From: Apis mellifera
Taxonomy: Eukaryota > Arthropoda > Insecta > Hymenoptera > Apidae
Assembly: GCF_003254395.2 (NCBI RefSeq)
Contig: NC_037648.1
Location: 7,002,135 to 7,066,134, forward strand
Direction of reading: 5' to 3'
DNA: 64,000 nucleotides
Below, piece by piece: positions 23,075-34,600 of the stretch. Position 1 is the first letter of the stretch; the number at the start of each line of letters is the position of its first letter. A program made the position numbers and the translations under genes. The notes under the pieces were generated by a model. The model had not been told where the DNA came from. It saw nothing but the letters and a program-made list of their open reading frames with translations, and ran no database searches.

Positions 23075-26000
23075 TTATTCAACTGCTCTTACTCGAATGC
23101 TTTCTTCTTGATTTTGAACTTTCCAATTTTCTGAAGGTCTATTTAATAAATCATGATTAACAGGTCCAATTAATGCACGTCCTACTCTAATATGTTTTTG
23201 ATCAGGTTGCAAATATTTAGTAGCAACATGTATAAGTTGATCTTTAGTTACAGCTTTTAATCTCTCTCTTTGTTCTTGAATATCATCATCTGTTAAATTG
23301 TATTTAAATTGAATCATTCCACGATTACTTGGGGAAACTGGTGCATCAAAATGTTGAAATATTCCTAATTTTGCTTCATCAATATCACTTTGGGATAATG
23401 ATTGCTTTAATAAAAATTCATAAGTTTTTTCAAATAAATCTAAAGTACGAGTAGAATTAGGATCTCTATAAGAATAAAAGGCAAAAATGCCATCTGACGA
23501 TAATGTAGCACCACCACCATAAGCACCACCTTTTTCTCGAATTTCTGGATGTAAGTAAAGTGATGTAATTAATTTAGAAAGTACTCGTAAAGGTGCAAAA
23601 TCTGGACTCGTGTATGGTACAGTGAAAATTGTTTTAGCTGTATAATTTACAGAATATGGTAATACATAATGAATAGCTCTATCTCCTATTTCAAGATTTT
23701 GATCATGAGTAAAAGTATATATATCTTTAGGTGTGCCTTTTAATAAACTATAAAATTTAGTAACACTTTCTAATATCATGTCCTTGTTATTTTTACATAA
23801 ATTTATTGCTGATCTCAAATATTGTTTATTTAGAATATAATCAGATATTTCTTGCATTTGATTTAACACAGGACTTAAATCTGGCATTTGTGCTATTTTT
23901 TTCATATTTGAGACATATTGTAATCCTGATAAACTTTCCTTGTATTTAGTGACTGGTGAGACTAAACTAGCTGCACTACTCATTGCATAGGTATGTCCTA
24001 AATCTGCAATTCCATTAATCAAATCAACAGCATTAATTTTAACAAGTGTTGTAAATCTTTCAATATCAGATAATTGGACATTATTGAACAACTCTAACCA
24101 TAATCTCCACATATCATTTATATTACGATCTAAACAATATGATTCTATTAATATTCCTTCTTCATATTGCAATAAATTATTTTTATGTTCAGCAATGTGA
24201 TTCATAAAATTTAAACCTCCAGTTTTTAATCGAATCATTTGATCAAAATTTCTATAATCATAATTTTTTGTACCCATTTTTGAAATGATATTATTAAAAA
24301 GTGGTAACAAAGGTTTTAATTCTTGTGCTAAACCTTGTGTATTAAGAATTCCTCGATAATAACAAACACCATTTGTTGGTTCAGTAGCTATTTGTAAAGG
24401 AACATCTATTACTTTTTTATTTTCTAATTTATATCGTTCTACATCTTCTTTTATATCTTCTATTTTTAAAGTTGGAAGAACATTTACATCTTCTTGTCTT
24501 TGTTGTTCTTCAAGAAGAATTTTACCATATATGTAAATATGTTCTATTTCTTCTTTAGAAAGTTCTTTTAATTTAGATTCTAATAATTTTTGTTCAGCAA
24601 TTGCTTTTTCATAATCATATTTTTCATATGGCAACATTGTTAATGTCAGTCTATGATTATTATCCATAAGATATGTTTTCACTAATTCTTGAAGATATAT
24701 GGGATTATTTTTTATTTCTTCTCGAAATTTTCTGATTGCATCATTAATTCGCATTGATTGAATAAGATCTCCATTATGATTCCACAATGGTGTTAAATTA
24801 AAAAGTAATTGCAATCCAAAATTGGAAGTTTGATGTTTTAATTGAAGCTCAATACTATGTAAAACAGCTTCAACATGATCCTCTATAAAACCTTCTTCAA
24901 CAACTTTCTGTACAGTTTTATTAAAGACATCATCTATTTTTTCAAAATCTTCTGGTTTAGTACCAAGCAAACTCACAATAAACATGGTATCTTTACATTG
25001 AGAATCAAAACCTGTCATTGATCCAAAAGCAGTTCCCAATTTTGATTCTACTAAAGATTTATAAAATGCTGAATTTGGACCTCTTAACAAAAGTTGAGAT
25101 AAAATATTGATTTCAAAAGTTTTTTGTACATCAGTGATGTCATTGCACAAATAACCAATAGCTATGCTACCTTGTCGACTAGGATCTGCAGCCATAGGAT
25201 CTGATCTGCACGTAATATGTTCTTTTCTTGGATTGTCCCAACGTTTTTCTGAAGGAACTTCTGATATAGATGTATCAATATTATCCATTAGAAATAAATA
25301 TCGCTCATTAATAAATTTTAAATGATTTTCTAAGGAAAAATTGCCATATGAATAGAAACGAGAGTTAGAAGGATGATAATAAGTTTGATGAAAATTAAGC
25401 AGATCAATATATTTTAAAGTAGGAATAACAAGAGGATCTCCACCAGAAATTACTGCATATGTATGACTAGGTAAAATATGGTTTAAAAATTTTTCAGCTA
25501 ATATTGTCTGATTTTCATTAAAGACACCTTTCATTTCATTAAAAACTACTCCTTTAAAAATAATAGGTGAATTTTTATCATTAACATCTGCATGTTCTAA
25601 TCTCCATCCTTCTTGTTTAAAATCAAGTTCTCTTAAATATGGTCTAAATACAGAATCCAGATACACTGATTGTAAATTTTGATAGTCTTTCAAATTTTGT
25701 GTAGAAAATGGATATATAGTATAATCAGGTCCTGTCATAGCATTCATAAATGTAGCTAATGATCTTCTTAACATTTTAAAAAATGGATCTCTACATGGAT
25801 ATCTTTCACTACCACAGAGAGTAGTATGTTCTAATATATGAGGTAAACCTGTAGAATCTTTTGGAGTTGTACGAAATCCAACTGAAAATACATTATTACT
25901 ATCATCTCTAGCTAAATGTAAATATTGTGCTCCAGTTCCCAAATGACTCAATCTCACTGCAGTTAGATATACTTCATCTATTTTTGCAATTTCATCTACT

Positions 26001-26182
26001 ATAAAACCATTAATAATTTGTCCAGTTTTAAATTGATTAATATAATTTTCTGTGACATTTCTATTGTATTTTGTAGTACTAAATGTTATATTTCTTTTTA
26101 AATGAAAATTATAATATTTTACATAACGTTTCAATCCAAATTGATATAAATAAAAATTTTTTGATGTACTCATCATTTTCAA
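23075..26182 (-). CDS. PITRM1: Presequence protease, mitochondrial (PITRM1/PreP), single exon
   Basis: PITRM1 is an M16C zinc metallopeptidase of the mitochondrial matrix that degrades cleaved presequences and other short peptides inside a closed chamber. The ORF is 1035 aa, the family's usual length, and has no intron. The inverted zinc motif HxxEH is HILEH at residues 115-119, preceded by STGLP and followed by LCGSERYPCRDPFFKM. A conserved Glu in FNEMKG (E216) fits the third zinc ligand. The C-terminal half keeps REKGGAYGGGATLS and the FYSYRDPN block that complete the active site. The N-terminus (about residues 1-40) is rich in Lys, Arg, Tyr and Asn and poor in acids, as expected of a matrix-targeting presequence. 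Met1, Met3 or Met4 could start it. AATAAA on the minus strand (23062-23057) lies about 13 nt past the stop. The lack of introns contrasts with its many-exon neighbours. Confidence 0.97.
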   Translation of the reverse strand: MKMMSTSKNFYLYQFGLKRYVKYYNFHLKRNITFSTTKYNRNVTENYINQFKTGQIINGFIVDEIAKIDEVYLTAVRLSHLGTGAQYLHLARDDSNNVFSVGFRTTPKDSTGLPHILEHTTLCGSERYPCRDPFFKMLRRSLATFMNAMTGPDYTIYPFSTQNLKDYQNLQSVYLDSVFRPYLRELDFKQEGWRLEHADVNDKNSPIIFKGVVFNEMKGVFNENQTILAEKFLNHILPSHTYAVISGGDPLVIPTLKYIDLLNFHQTYYHPSNSRFYSYGNFSLENHLKFINERYLFLMDNIDTSISEVPSEKRWDNPRKEHITCRSDPMAADPSRQGSIAIGYLCNDITDVQKTFEINILSQLLLRGPNSAFYKSLVESKLGTAFGSMTGFDSQCKDTMFIVSLLGTKPEDFEKIDDVFNKTVQKVVEEGFIEDHVEAVLHSIELQLKHQTSNFGLQLLFNLTPLWNHNGDLIQSMRINDAIRKFREEIKNNPIYLQELVKTYLMDNNHRLTLTMLPYEKYDYEKAIAEQKLLESKLKELSKEEIEHIYIYGKILLEEQQRQEDVNVLPTLKIEDIKEDVERYKLENKKVIDVPLQIATEPTNGVCYYRGILNTQGLAQELKPLLPLFNNIISKMGTKNYDYRNFDQMIRLKTGGLNFMNHIAEHKNNLLQYEEGILIESYCLDRNINDMWRLWLELFNNVQLSDIERFTTLVKINAVDLINGIADLGHTYAMSSAASLVSPVTKYKESLSGLQYVSNMKKIAQMPDLSPVLNQMQEISDYILNKQYLRSAINLCKNNKDMILESVTKFYSLLKGTPKDIYTFTHDQNLEIGDRAIHYVLPYSVNYTAKTIFTVPYTSPDFAPLRVLSKLITSLYLHPEIREKGGAYGGGATLSSDGIFAFYSYRDPNSTRTLDLFEKTYEFLLKQSLSQSDIDEAKLGIFQHFDAPVSPSNRGMIQFKYNLTDDDIQEQRERLKAVTKDQLIHVATKYLQPDQKHIRVGRALIGPVNHDLLNRPSENWKVQNQEESIRVRAVE

Positions 26183-28199
26183 CTATATACGTTGAAAATT
26201 CAATATCTGTAAAAGATTAAAAATGTCAATAATTTATTGCAATAAAAAATTTTTTAAAAAGAATATCTTTTTATATATTCATCATATTAACTAAAATAAT
26301 ATAAATTAATATATAATGTATAATATAATATAAATTTTATAAATTTATAAATTATGAAGTTATTCTAAAATCTACAACATAATTTTTATAACAATGAATA
26401 TTAATGTAATGATTACAAATAATAATTATTAATATTAAACCATATATTTAATTAAATGATAATTATATTAATTTTATCATATAATTATATTAAGCAAGAT
26501 ATTACTAATAGTAAAGCAACATTTCATGAAATATAATATGCTATATGAATTGATTTGTTTTGATATATTATATTATATATTAATATATATTATATTATAT
26601 ATTATATTATTATAATATATATTATTAAATTACTGAAATATTTTCAATAAAAATCTTTGTATTTAATTGATTATATTAAAAAATTGCTAATAGGATTGAC
26701 AGAAAAAATTTTACTGTTAAAAAAATGAAAGAAAATAATATATCCTTTTTTAAATAAAAATCCAACTATTATATATATAATATTAATTAATGTCAGATAG
26801 TAGGCTATATCAAATAAATTTTTAAATCAAAAGTCGAAATAGGAAATTGAATAGAAATATAATTAAGTTGAAGCTTGAATTTATAATATTTTAGATTTAT
26901 CTATTCTATATCTTGGATATTTTATATTCAAATATTTATATATATACATATAATATATTCAAATAAGATATAAATTAATATTATATTTAGTTTTAATTAG
27001 TTTAAATAAATTTAGATTGAATTATGTTTAGTAATTTGGAAAAAAAACTGTTTAAATTCATAGAATTTATATATAGCATTTATTAAAAAAAAGAGAAAAG
27101 AAAAAATTAATTTTTTTTAGAATTTTCTTAGTATTTAATGATTAAATGCTAATAATTTTTCATAATATTAATATATCAATTTTTCAACATTACCATTATT
27201 CGCATTAAATATAAACATAAATTAACTTCTCAAATTTTTATTATATTTATAATTATTATTTTTAACAAAATTAAGTTTTAAAATAATTATAATATTTTCA
27301 TTTTCTATAGATCAAAATTATTTATAGATTTAATATAAAGTATAACATAATATAAAATATATATATGTATATTATATATATAATAATTAATGAAAAATAA
27401 AAAAAATAATTACATTGAAAAATTTATAAAATAAAAAAATAAATAATAAATTATGGTTTACTAGTATATGATTATAATTATGAAATTTATTAATACTACA
27501 TACTTATAATGAAATGAAAATTTAATAATGAAATTAAATATAATATGGAAATAGTTAAATATAATATATGAGAAAAATTAAAATTTTAATTCAATATTAC
27601 GAAATCAATGAATTAATTCTACTTTCTATATTCTAATTTTACCTTTTATTTATATGTGAATTTTTAGATATTTATTCTTGATATTAGCTATAATTTTTCT
27701 TCTATTTGTTTCGATATCTCGATCATACATGAGTAATATATAATTTATTAAAAATTATTATTAATATAACACTGTTGTAATTTATATCATATAATATTAC
27801 AATATTATATATATTTTTTTATTTAAAAAATATAAATAATTTTTTTTTAAATATTAATTTTAATTAATTTAATTTAACGTGTTCAACGTGTTGACTAATC
27901 AATTATATTATTTTACTTAATATTTTTAGAATTATAATATATAAGTTAATAATTATATATATTCAATTATAAATATTCAATAAGAAATGTAATTTTAAAG
28001 AAATGTAATTAAAAAAAAATAAAATTGTAATATATTTTTTATAATCTAAAAAAAATATATTTTTATTGTTAAATTTTTTGTAAAATAAAAGTTGTATAAA
28101 TTTTTAATAATAAAATACATAATATATTTATTTAAAAAAATGTAAATTCATTCTGCTTTGTAGGAAAAGAATCTACCAATGATTATTATTTTTAAAAAA
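26183..28199. other. AT-rich intergenic region between the PITRM1 and RFX7-like starts
   Basis: About 2 kb between divergent genes. The first 100 bp next to 26183 should include the PITRM1 5' leader. I see no ORF, RNA gene or clear repeat family in the rest, only AT-rich low-complexity DNA. Confidence 0.6.
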
Positions 28200-28660
28200 A
28201 TATATGAGTTCAATGAAAACGCAACTTAATGCATAGGAGAAAGCGGCATAAAGCGACATACTCAAGACAAAGCGCAAGATCTATGACGATTGAAGAACGC
28301 GCAAAGTGCTCGGATTTCCGTGCCTGATAGACCGTCCACAAATCCTACGATTTAAGTTCGTCATGGGTTGCGCATAAGTGCATTCCGTCAAAATGAACTA
28401 TGCCAAAAAGAATGGATAAAATGTTGCACGTGAGATCGGTATGACGGATTCGTGGTTATTCTCATATTGTATGCGCTTCGGCGACTTGTCGGTTCGCGCG
28501 AGTGGAGGGTCTCGAATGGCGCTTATGTGTAATCACCGGGAGTGCAATGCTAACAAGTAGTCCAGCTGACTCTGACAAAATGGTAGGGTACTCGGGTTGT
28601 CCTACGGGAGGTGATAAATTTTTATATACATAATTGAAGCGCCTCCGCTGACGGGGTACG
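28200..28660 (+). promoter_or_regulatory. CG-rich promoter/5' leader of the RFX7-like gene, with upstream ORFs
   Basis: Composition switches abruptly from AT-rich to balanced, with many CpG dinucleotides (GCGC, TCGG, ACGG, CGCGCG), and stays so into coding exon 1. Two upstream ORFs precede the main ATG at 28661. One, 28471-28560, has 29 codons beginning MRFGDLSV with a second in-frame ATG. The other, 28580-28633, has 17 codons beginning MVGYSGCP. If transcription starts upstream of 28470 they would reduce or regulate main-frame initiation. The transcription start site is not visible. Confidence 0.55.
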
Positions 28661-31600
28661 ATGAGTACTGATAACCATGATCAAACGAAGCCTTGCGTCA
28701 GCAAACCATCCGCAAGAATCGAGCTTAACGCCGACGAAAGTGCGTTCGACGGCAGGCGAATTAAAAAGGAACGAACTGATGTTTCGCTTGAAAATGGTGA
28801 TGGTAGCATCAGTACTAGCATTAATGATACTAATAAGCAAATACAGTCGAGTCAGCGACCGGCTGCCGGCAGATTTTCAAACGGCTTCCACGACGACGAC
28901 CTACTTCAAGATATCATCGCGGCCAAGTTCACGGCCCTGGCAAATCATAGCACAACCACTAAGTACGACAAAATTCGGCTCATGATCGAAGATAGCATCA
29001 GGTTAATTCAATTGTTCTTTCTCTTTCTCTTTCCTTTTTTCATTTTTCCTTTTTCTCACTCTTTTCTGTTCCTTTGCTTTTTCATTCTTTCATTTACTTT
29101 TCTTTTAATGAATTTTAAAAATTATTAAATTATTATAATTTGTATTTGTGAAAAATTAATAATAATAAATTTTATATTAACACAAAATATTGTAAAAATT
29201 TAAATTATTAGATTTTTGATATGTGATATATTGTTTTTTAACTAATTCGATTATTTTGCAATTTAAAGAGTTATATTCAATTTAATTTATATATATTTTT
29301 ATAATTATATATATTTTTTATTAATGATTTATTTATTAGTAATTGTAAAAATAAAGCTATTTAATATATATTGTATCAAAACATATTTTTCTCAAAATAT
29401 ATGCTATGAAAACTATTTTTTTTATTTTTCCTTATTTATGATTATTAAAAGTTGTAAACATTTTTTTAAATAATGTAAAATTATTATTTATGAATATATA
29501 TATATATATACACAATATTTTAGTTAAATTTATTGTTATCCATATTTAAAAATCAAAATTATATATATTTTAACATAGAATATATAAATAAAATTTTATT
29601 TCAAATGATGATATAGAATATAGAATTTTTCTTTTTAAATAAAATATATTTTTTTATTTTTATTCATTCCAAGATATTAAAATTAAAAATTAATTTAAAT
29701 AAATATTTAATTGTCTTTATTTTATTCTTGGAAAATTTATAATATTATGATTAAATAAAATATTTTTAAAATATATAATAATTTTTATATAAATGAAGTA
29801 ATTGGAAAAGAATATTATGTATATCTTATATTAATAAGAAAACATTTTTCTTTTAAATCTATAATGTACATTAAATATTTTTGCAGAATTATTAAAATAA
29901 TTATAATAGCATTTGATATTTTATTATTTATGAAATTTCATATTTTTTTTATGAAATTTAATAATAAATTTAATTTAAATTTATATTAGAATGATACTAG
30001 AATGATATTATGGAATTATTAATTCTTCCATCAAAATCTAATTGTGATATATAGATATTAGAATATTGAAGTTTTTTTCTAATTTATCTTAATTTATTTA
30101 ATAGTAGAAAAAGAAAAATTTTTTGCATGTTTTTAACATTTTTGTAATTTTTAAGATTATTAATGATTCTTTATTTTAATATGACATCTATATCTTAAGC
30201 ATTTAATTGCTTAAAATAAATAATAGATTATTTTTTGTTTAATTATATTAAAAATATGATAATATTTTGATTCAATTATTAACCTTTTTTTTTTAACAAA
30301 TTGATATTAAAAAATCATTTGAGAAAACATATTTTACAAATAATTATATTCAAAATATATTGAATAATTGATGTATTATATCTGAATCACTAAAACTTAA
30401 AAAAAATCACAAATGTACAAATAACAAAAAAATTAAGTGGAAGATGTTCATTTTGTCCTAAAGAAAAAGAAAAAAGATGCATATTTTAAATATATAAAAA
30501 TATTTTTATAAAGCATCAAATTGCAATTTATTCTAATTATATAATTAAAAATAATTAATAAATTAAAAAAATATCAAACATTTATATAAAATAAATTATA
30601 TTTTTTAATATAATAATAATAGTATTATATATTTATATTTAAATATATATTAATATATTAATATATTTAAAATATATTTAATAATAATAATAAATGAAAT
30701 AATCAAAAACATTATAAAAGATATATTATATTATAAGAAAATCATTAAAACATTTTATATTTTGGTATTTTTCCTTTACATGAAAATAAAATATTATAAT
30801 TATCTTTTCTTAAAGAAAATGAAAAATTTAAATTTTTAAATATTCAATAATATTTAAAATATTTATATTTTTTCTTAGATTACTTATAATCTATATATAT
30901 ATGTATATATAAACATGTATTATATATTATATATTCCAAAATAGTGTTATTCTAGAATTAATAATATATAAAATAAAAATGACATTATTCTTTGTATAAA
31001 TTTAAGAAATTAATTAGTATATGTAATAAATAATAAATTAGTAGCATATTAGCATTTAATAAAAGTTAAGTAAATCTAAATACAAAATAAAATTTAAATT
31101 ATAGATTGAGAATTTCTTTTAATATTATTATTAACTGCTTCTAACTAGTATTTTCGTTATATCTTTATAAAATAAAATTTTTATATATAAATATAATAAT
31201 AAGAATATATAAATAATATATATAAATAAGGATATTATATATTTTTTATTTTGTATATATACAATAACTATTATATTATATTATATTGTACTATATTAGA
31301 TTTAATTTGAATTATTTTTAAATATTTATAATTTTTTCATATTGTAGAAATTTATGTTATATATTATTATTGTTTCAATGAATGCATATTTGACTAAATA
31401 TTGACTATAGATCATTCATTATAATAGTTTTATTGTCTTTTATATACAGTGATGAATCAAAAACGCGTATTCAAGAAATCTTTTCACAAATTGAACAATT
31501 GAAAATAGAAGAAAAATTATTGTTGTACCTGAAGCTTCCATTATCATTGACTAATACTGGAGGAACTATTGATCCTTTGAGACAACCATTAAATCCATTA

Positions 31601-34600
31601 GGAAATCGTTATGAAATTCATCAAACTATCATGTGGATTAAAACACATTTGGAAGAAGATCCAGATGTTTCTTTACCAAAACAAGAAGTTTATGATGAAT
31701 ATAAGTAAGTTATTTAAATTCAATATATTTTGTAATGTTACTCTATAAATTTCAGAATCATTAAATTAAAGCTAATATTTTAAATATTTCATAAAATATT
31801 TAATTCTAAAAATCTATTTTGTTTTTAATTTATTTATAGTATGTATTGTATGCGAAATTCTATGAAACCTCTATCAACTGCTGATTTTGGCAAAGTTATG
31901 AAACAAGTATATCCAAGAGTTCGACCACGTCGACTAGGCACACGTGGAAATTCACGTTATTGTTATGCTGGAATGCGCAAAAGAGTTAAATTGGATTCTC
32001 CGACATTGCCTAATATATCTGGCACTCAAACTGTAAGATATATAAAGATATATAGAATATAAAATTATTTAAAAAATTATATATATATTCTATTAATCTA
32101 TAAGAATATATATATTCTATATATATTCTATATATATTCTTATAGATATTTCTAAAAATAATATAATTTAAAACTAATTTAAAATATTAGAATGTAAACT
32201 AACATCTGTGAATCCTTTATTAAAATATTAATTAAAATATTTATTAAAATAATTTACTAATTTTTTTTTTTTTTTTGATTAAATGCTTTTAATATATGCT
32301 ATTAATATATTTCAATATATATCTTTAAAGTAGATTGAAAATTAATTTAATTAAAAATAAATTTTTTATTTTAATTTATAAAATTATAAGATTATTTTAA
32401 TTTATAAAATTTTAGCAATAGCACTATAGAATATTATATTGCAAGATAGTTATGTGCTTTAATGTTATCATGAACATCTTTCTTTTAATTTTTTAAAAAA
32501 TTTTTTTATATTTTATACTATTGCACTAATATATTTTATATATTTTGTTATATCAAAATAGCTAATCTTTAAGAAATAAAAAAATTAAAACCGAAATTTA
32601 TATAAAATCATTGCAATTTATTACTACTTGCATACAATCTGCAGAACTTAGTTAATGATTTAATATATACATATATATTTGATAGAATTAATTCTAATTT
32701 AAAATTTTTTATTTCAAAATTTTTTAGGGTGATGAAGTAGATGAAAATATTACTGAAGAAATGTTGGGAGCTGCATCTACATTGATCAGAGAATGGGCAG
32801 AAAGTCTCTTAGGTTTGAAATTTCCAACTTTGAGTGCCTTAGCGCGTCATCTTGTTGATAATGTGTATGTTGATACTCAATCTCTATCTGCTATATGCAT
32901 ATTATGTGCTTCAGGAAATTCTAATGCATCAACAAATAAAGGTTTGATGATTATCACATTTTTCAAGAATATTTTTAATGAATATATGTTAGAAATTATT
33001 TTATATGTTCAGAGTCAAATACAGATATACGTGCAACACCTATAAGTGGAAAGTCTGGAAAACTTAGAGAAGCACAATTACAGTTGCAACGAAAATTACA
33101 ACAGCGAGAACATATAAGGGATCAAAAACACTGTCATCTTGATGCTATTATACAGGTATAAAATATTTTGCAATGAGTAACATAAATATCAATTATAAAT
33201 AAATTAAATATATAAAATATTTTTTAAATGAATTGAGAAAATATAATATTAGTAAACATAGAGGATATTTTTGGAGAGCTGATTCTAGAAAATAGAATGT
33301 ACGCAAAAATGTTGATAAATAATAACTGAAATAATTTTAATTGAAATTTATAAAATATAAACAATTTTAAGTTTATTTTAAGTAAAAGAGAATACTGAAT
33401 CACCTATAATGCTTAATTATTTGCAAAATTCCTCAGTGAAAAATTTATATATTTTATAATAATAAATTTTTATATTTTATAATAAAATTTATAATGGCAA
33501 AAAGCATTCTAAATACACATAATATTTGAATACATTTATTATAAAACATAAAAATAATATAATATGTGTTATATCGCATATGATCATGAACAAATTTTTT
33601 TAAATGTTTTAAAAACATTTTTTGTTATATAAAGCAATATTAATATAATTTATATTACTTTATAATGTAATTTATTAATTTAAAAAAAAGCTCATAAATT
33701 ATGGTGCATATAATTATTTATCTATGATTATCATTATTTTATAATTATAATGTCATTATTATAATGTCAAATTATATAGGATGCACCATAGATTGTATAA
33801 GATGATTGTATAACTGATATTTTTGTATATCAATTTTTGTATTTTATTTTGACTTGATTTCGAAAAGCAATCTTCAAGTCTCATATATTCAATTTCATTT
33901 CATATTTTGTGCATATAATAAATATATTAAATAAAAGAAATTAATATTTTGTAAATTTTTCAGAATCAGAATAAAGAGAAGACTGTTGATAATAAAACAG
34001 GGACAAATAAAGGAAGTAAGAAAACTAAATTCAATCAGTCATCTCAAGGTACAAATGTATCAAGTGGGCAGAATATATTAAATAAAATGAGTTCATCTGC
34101 TGTAATAAACAATCGGCAGAAGAAAATTCTTAAAACTAGTAGTCAGCCATGTAACATCTCCCTGGAATCCAACTGTGATAATATAGTGGTACAATCAATT
34201 GAAGAAATACAGAATAATAGCAACCCTAGTATAGTAATGACCAACTGCGTAAATAAACAGAGAGATATCAAACCTAAAAATTCCAGAAAGCGTGCCAATG
34301 TATTGAGTCAACCATCAGAAACAAGTCCTGAGAAACAAACGAAACTTACAGAACAGCAGATACAAGAGAATGTAGAGCATTCCAATATGTTGTTGCCTAA
34401 ACTTACATCTATACAACGTCCCAGGAAGATTTCAGTGATTCTAGCTGGTAATCTGAAGCCTACCAAGTGTAAAACAAATGAAGTTAATAATCAATCTATT
34501 AAAAACTGTGATAATGAATCAACATGTTCCAAAAGTTGCATAAAATTAAATGGTTGTCGTACTAGTTTTGAGTCTAGTTCAAGTGCAACAGAAGAATCTA

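Noticed and set aside
28677..28985. 102-codon ORF overlapping RFX7 exon 1 in another frame
   Set aside because: It lies wholly inside a coding exon whose own frame continues through a phase-correct splice; a GC-richer exon gives long shadow frames.
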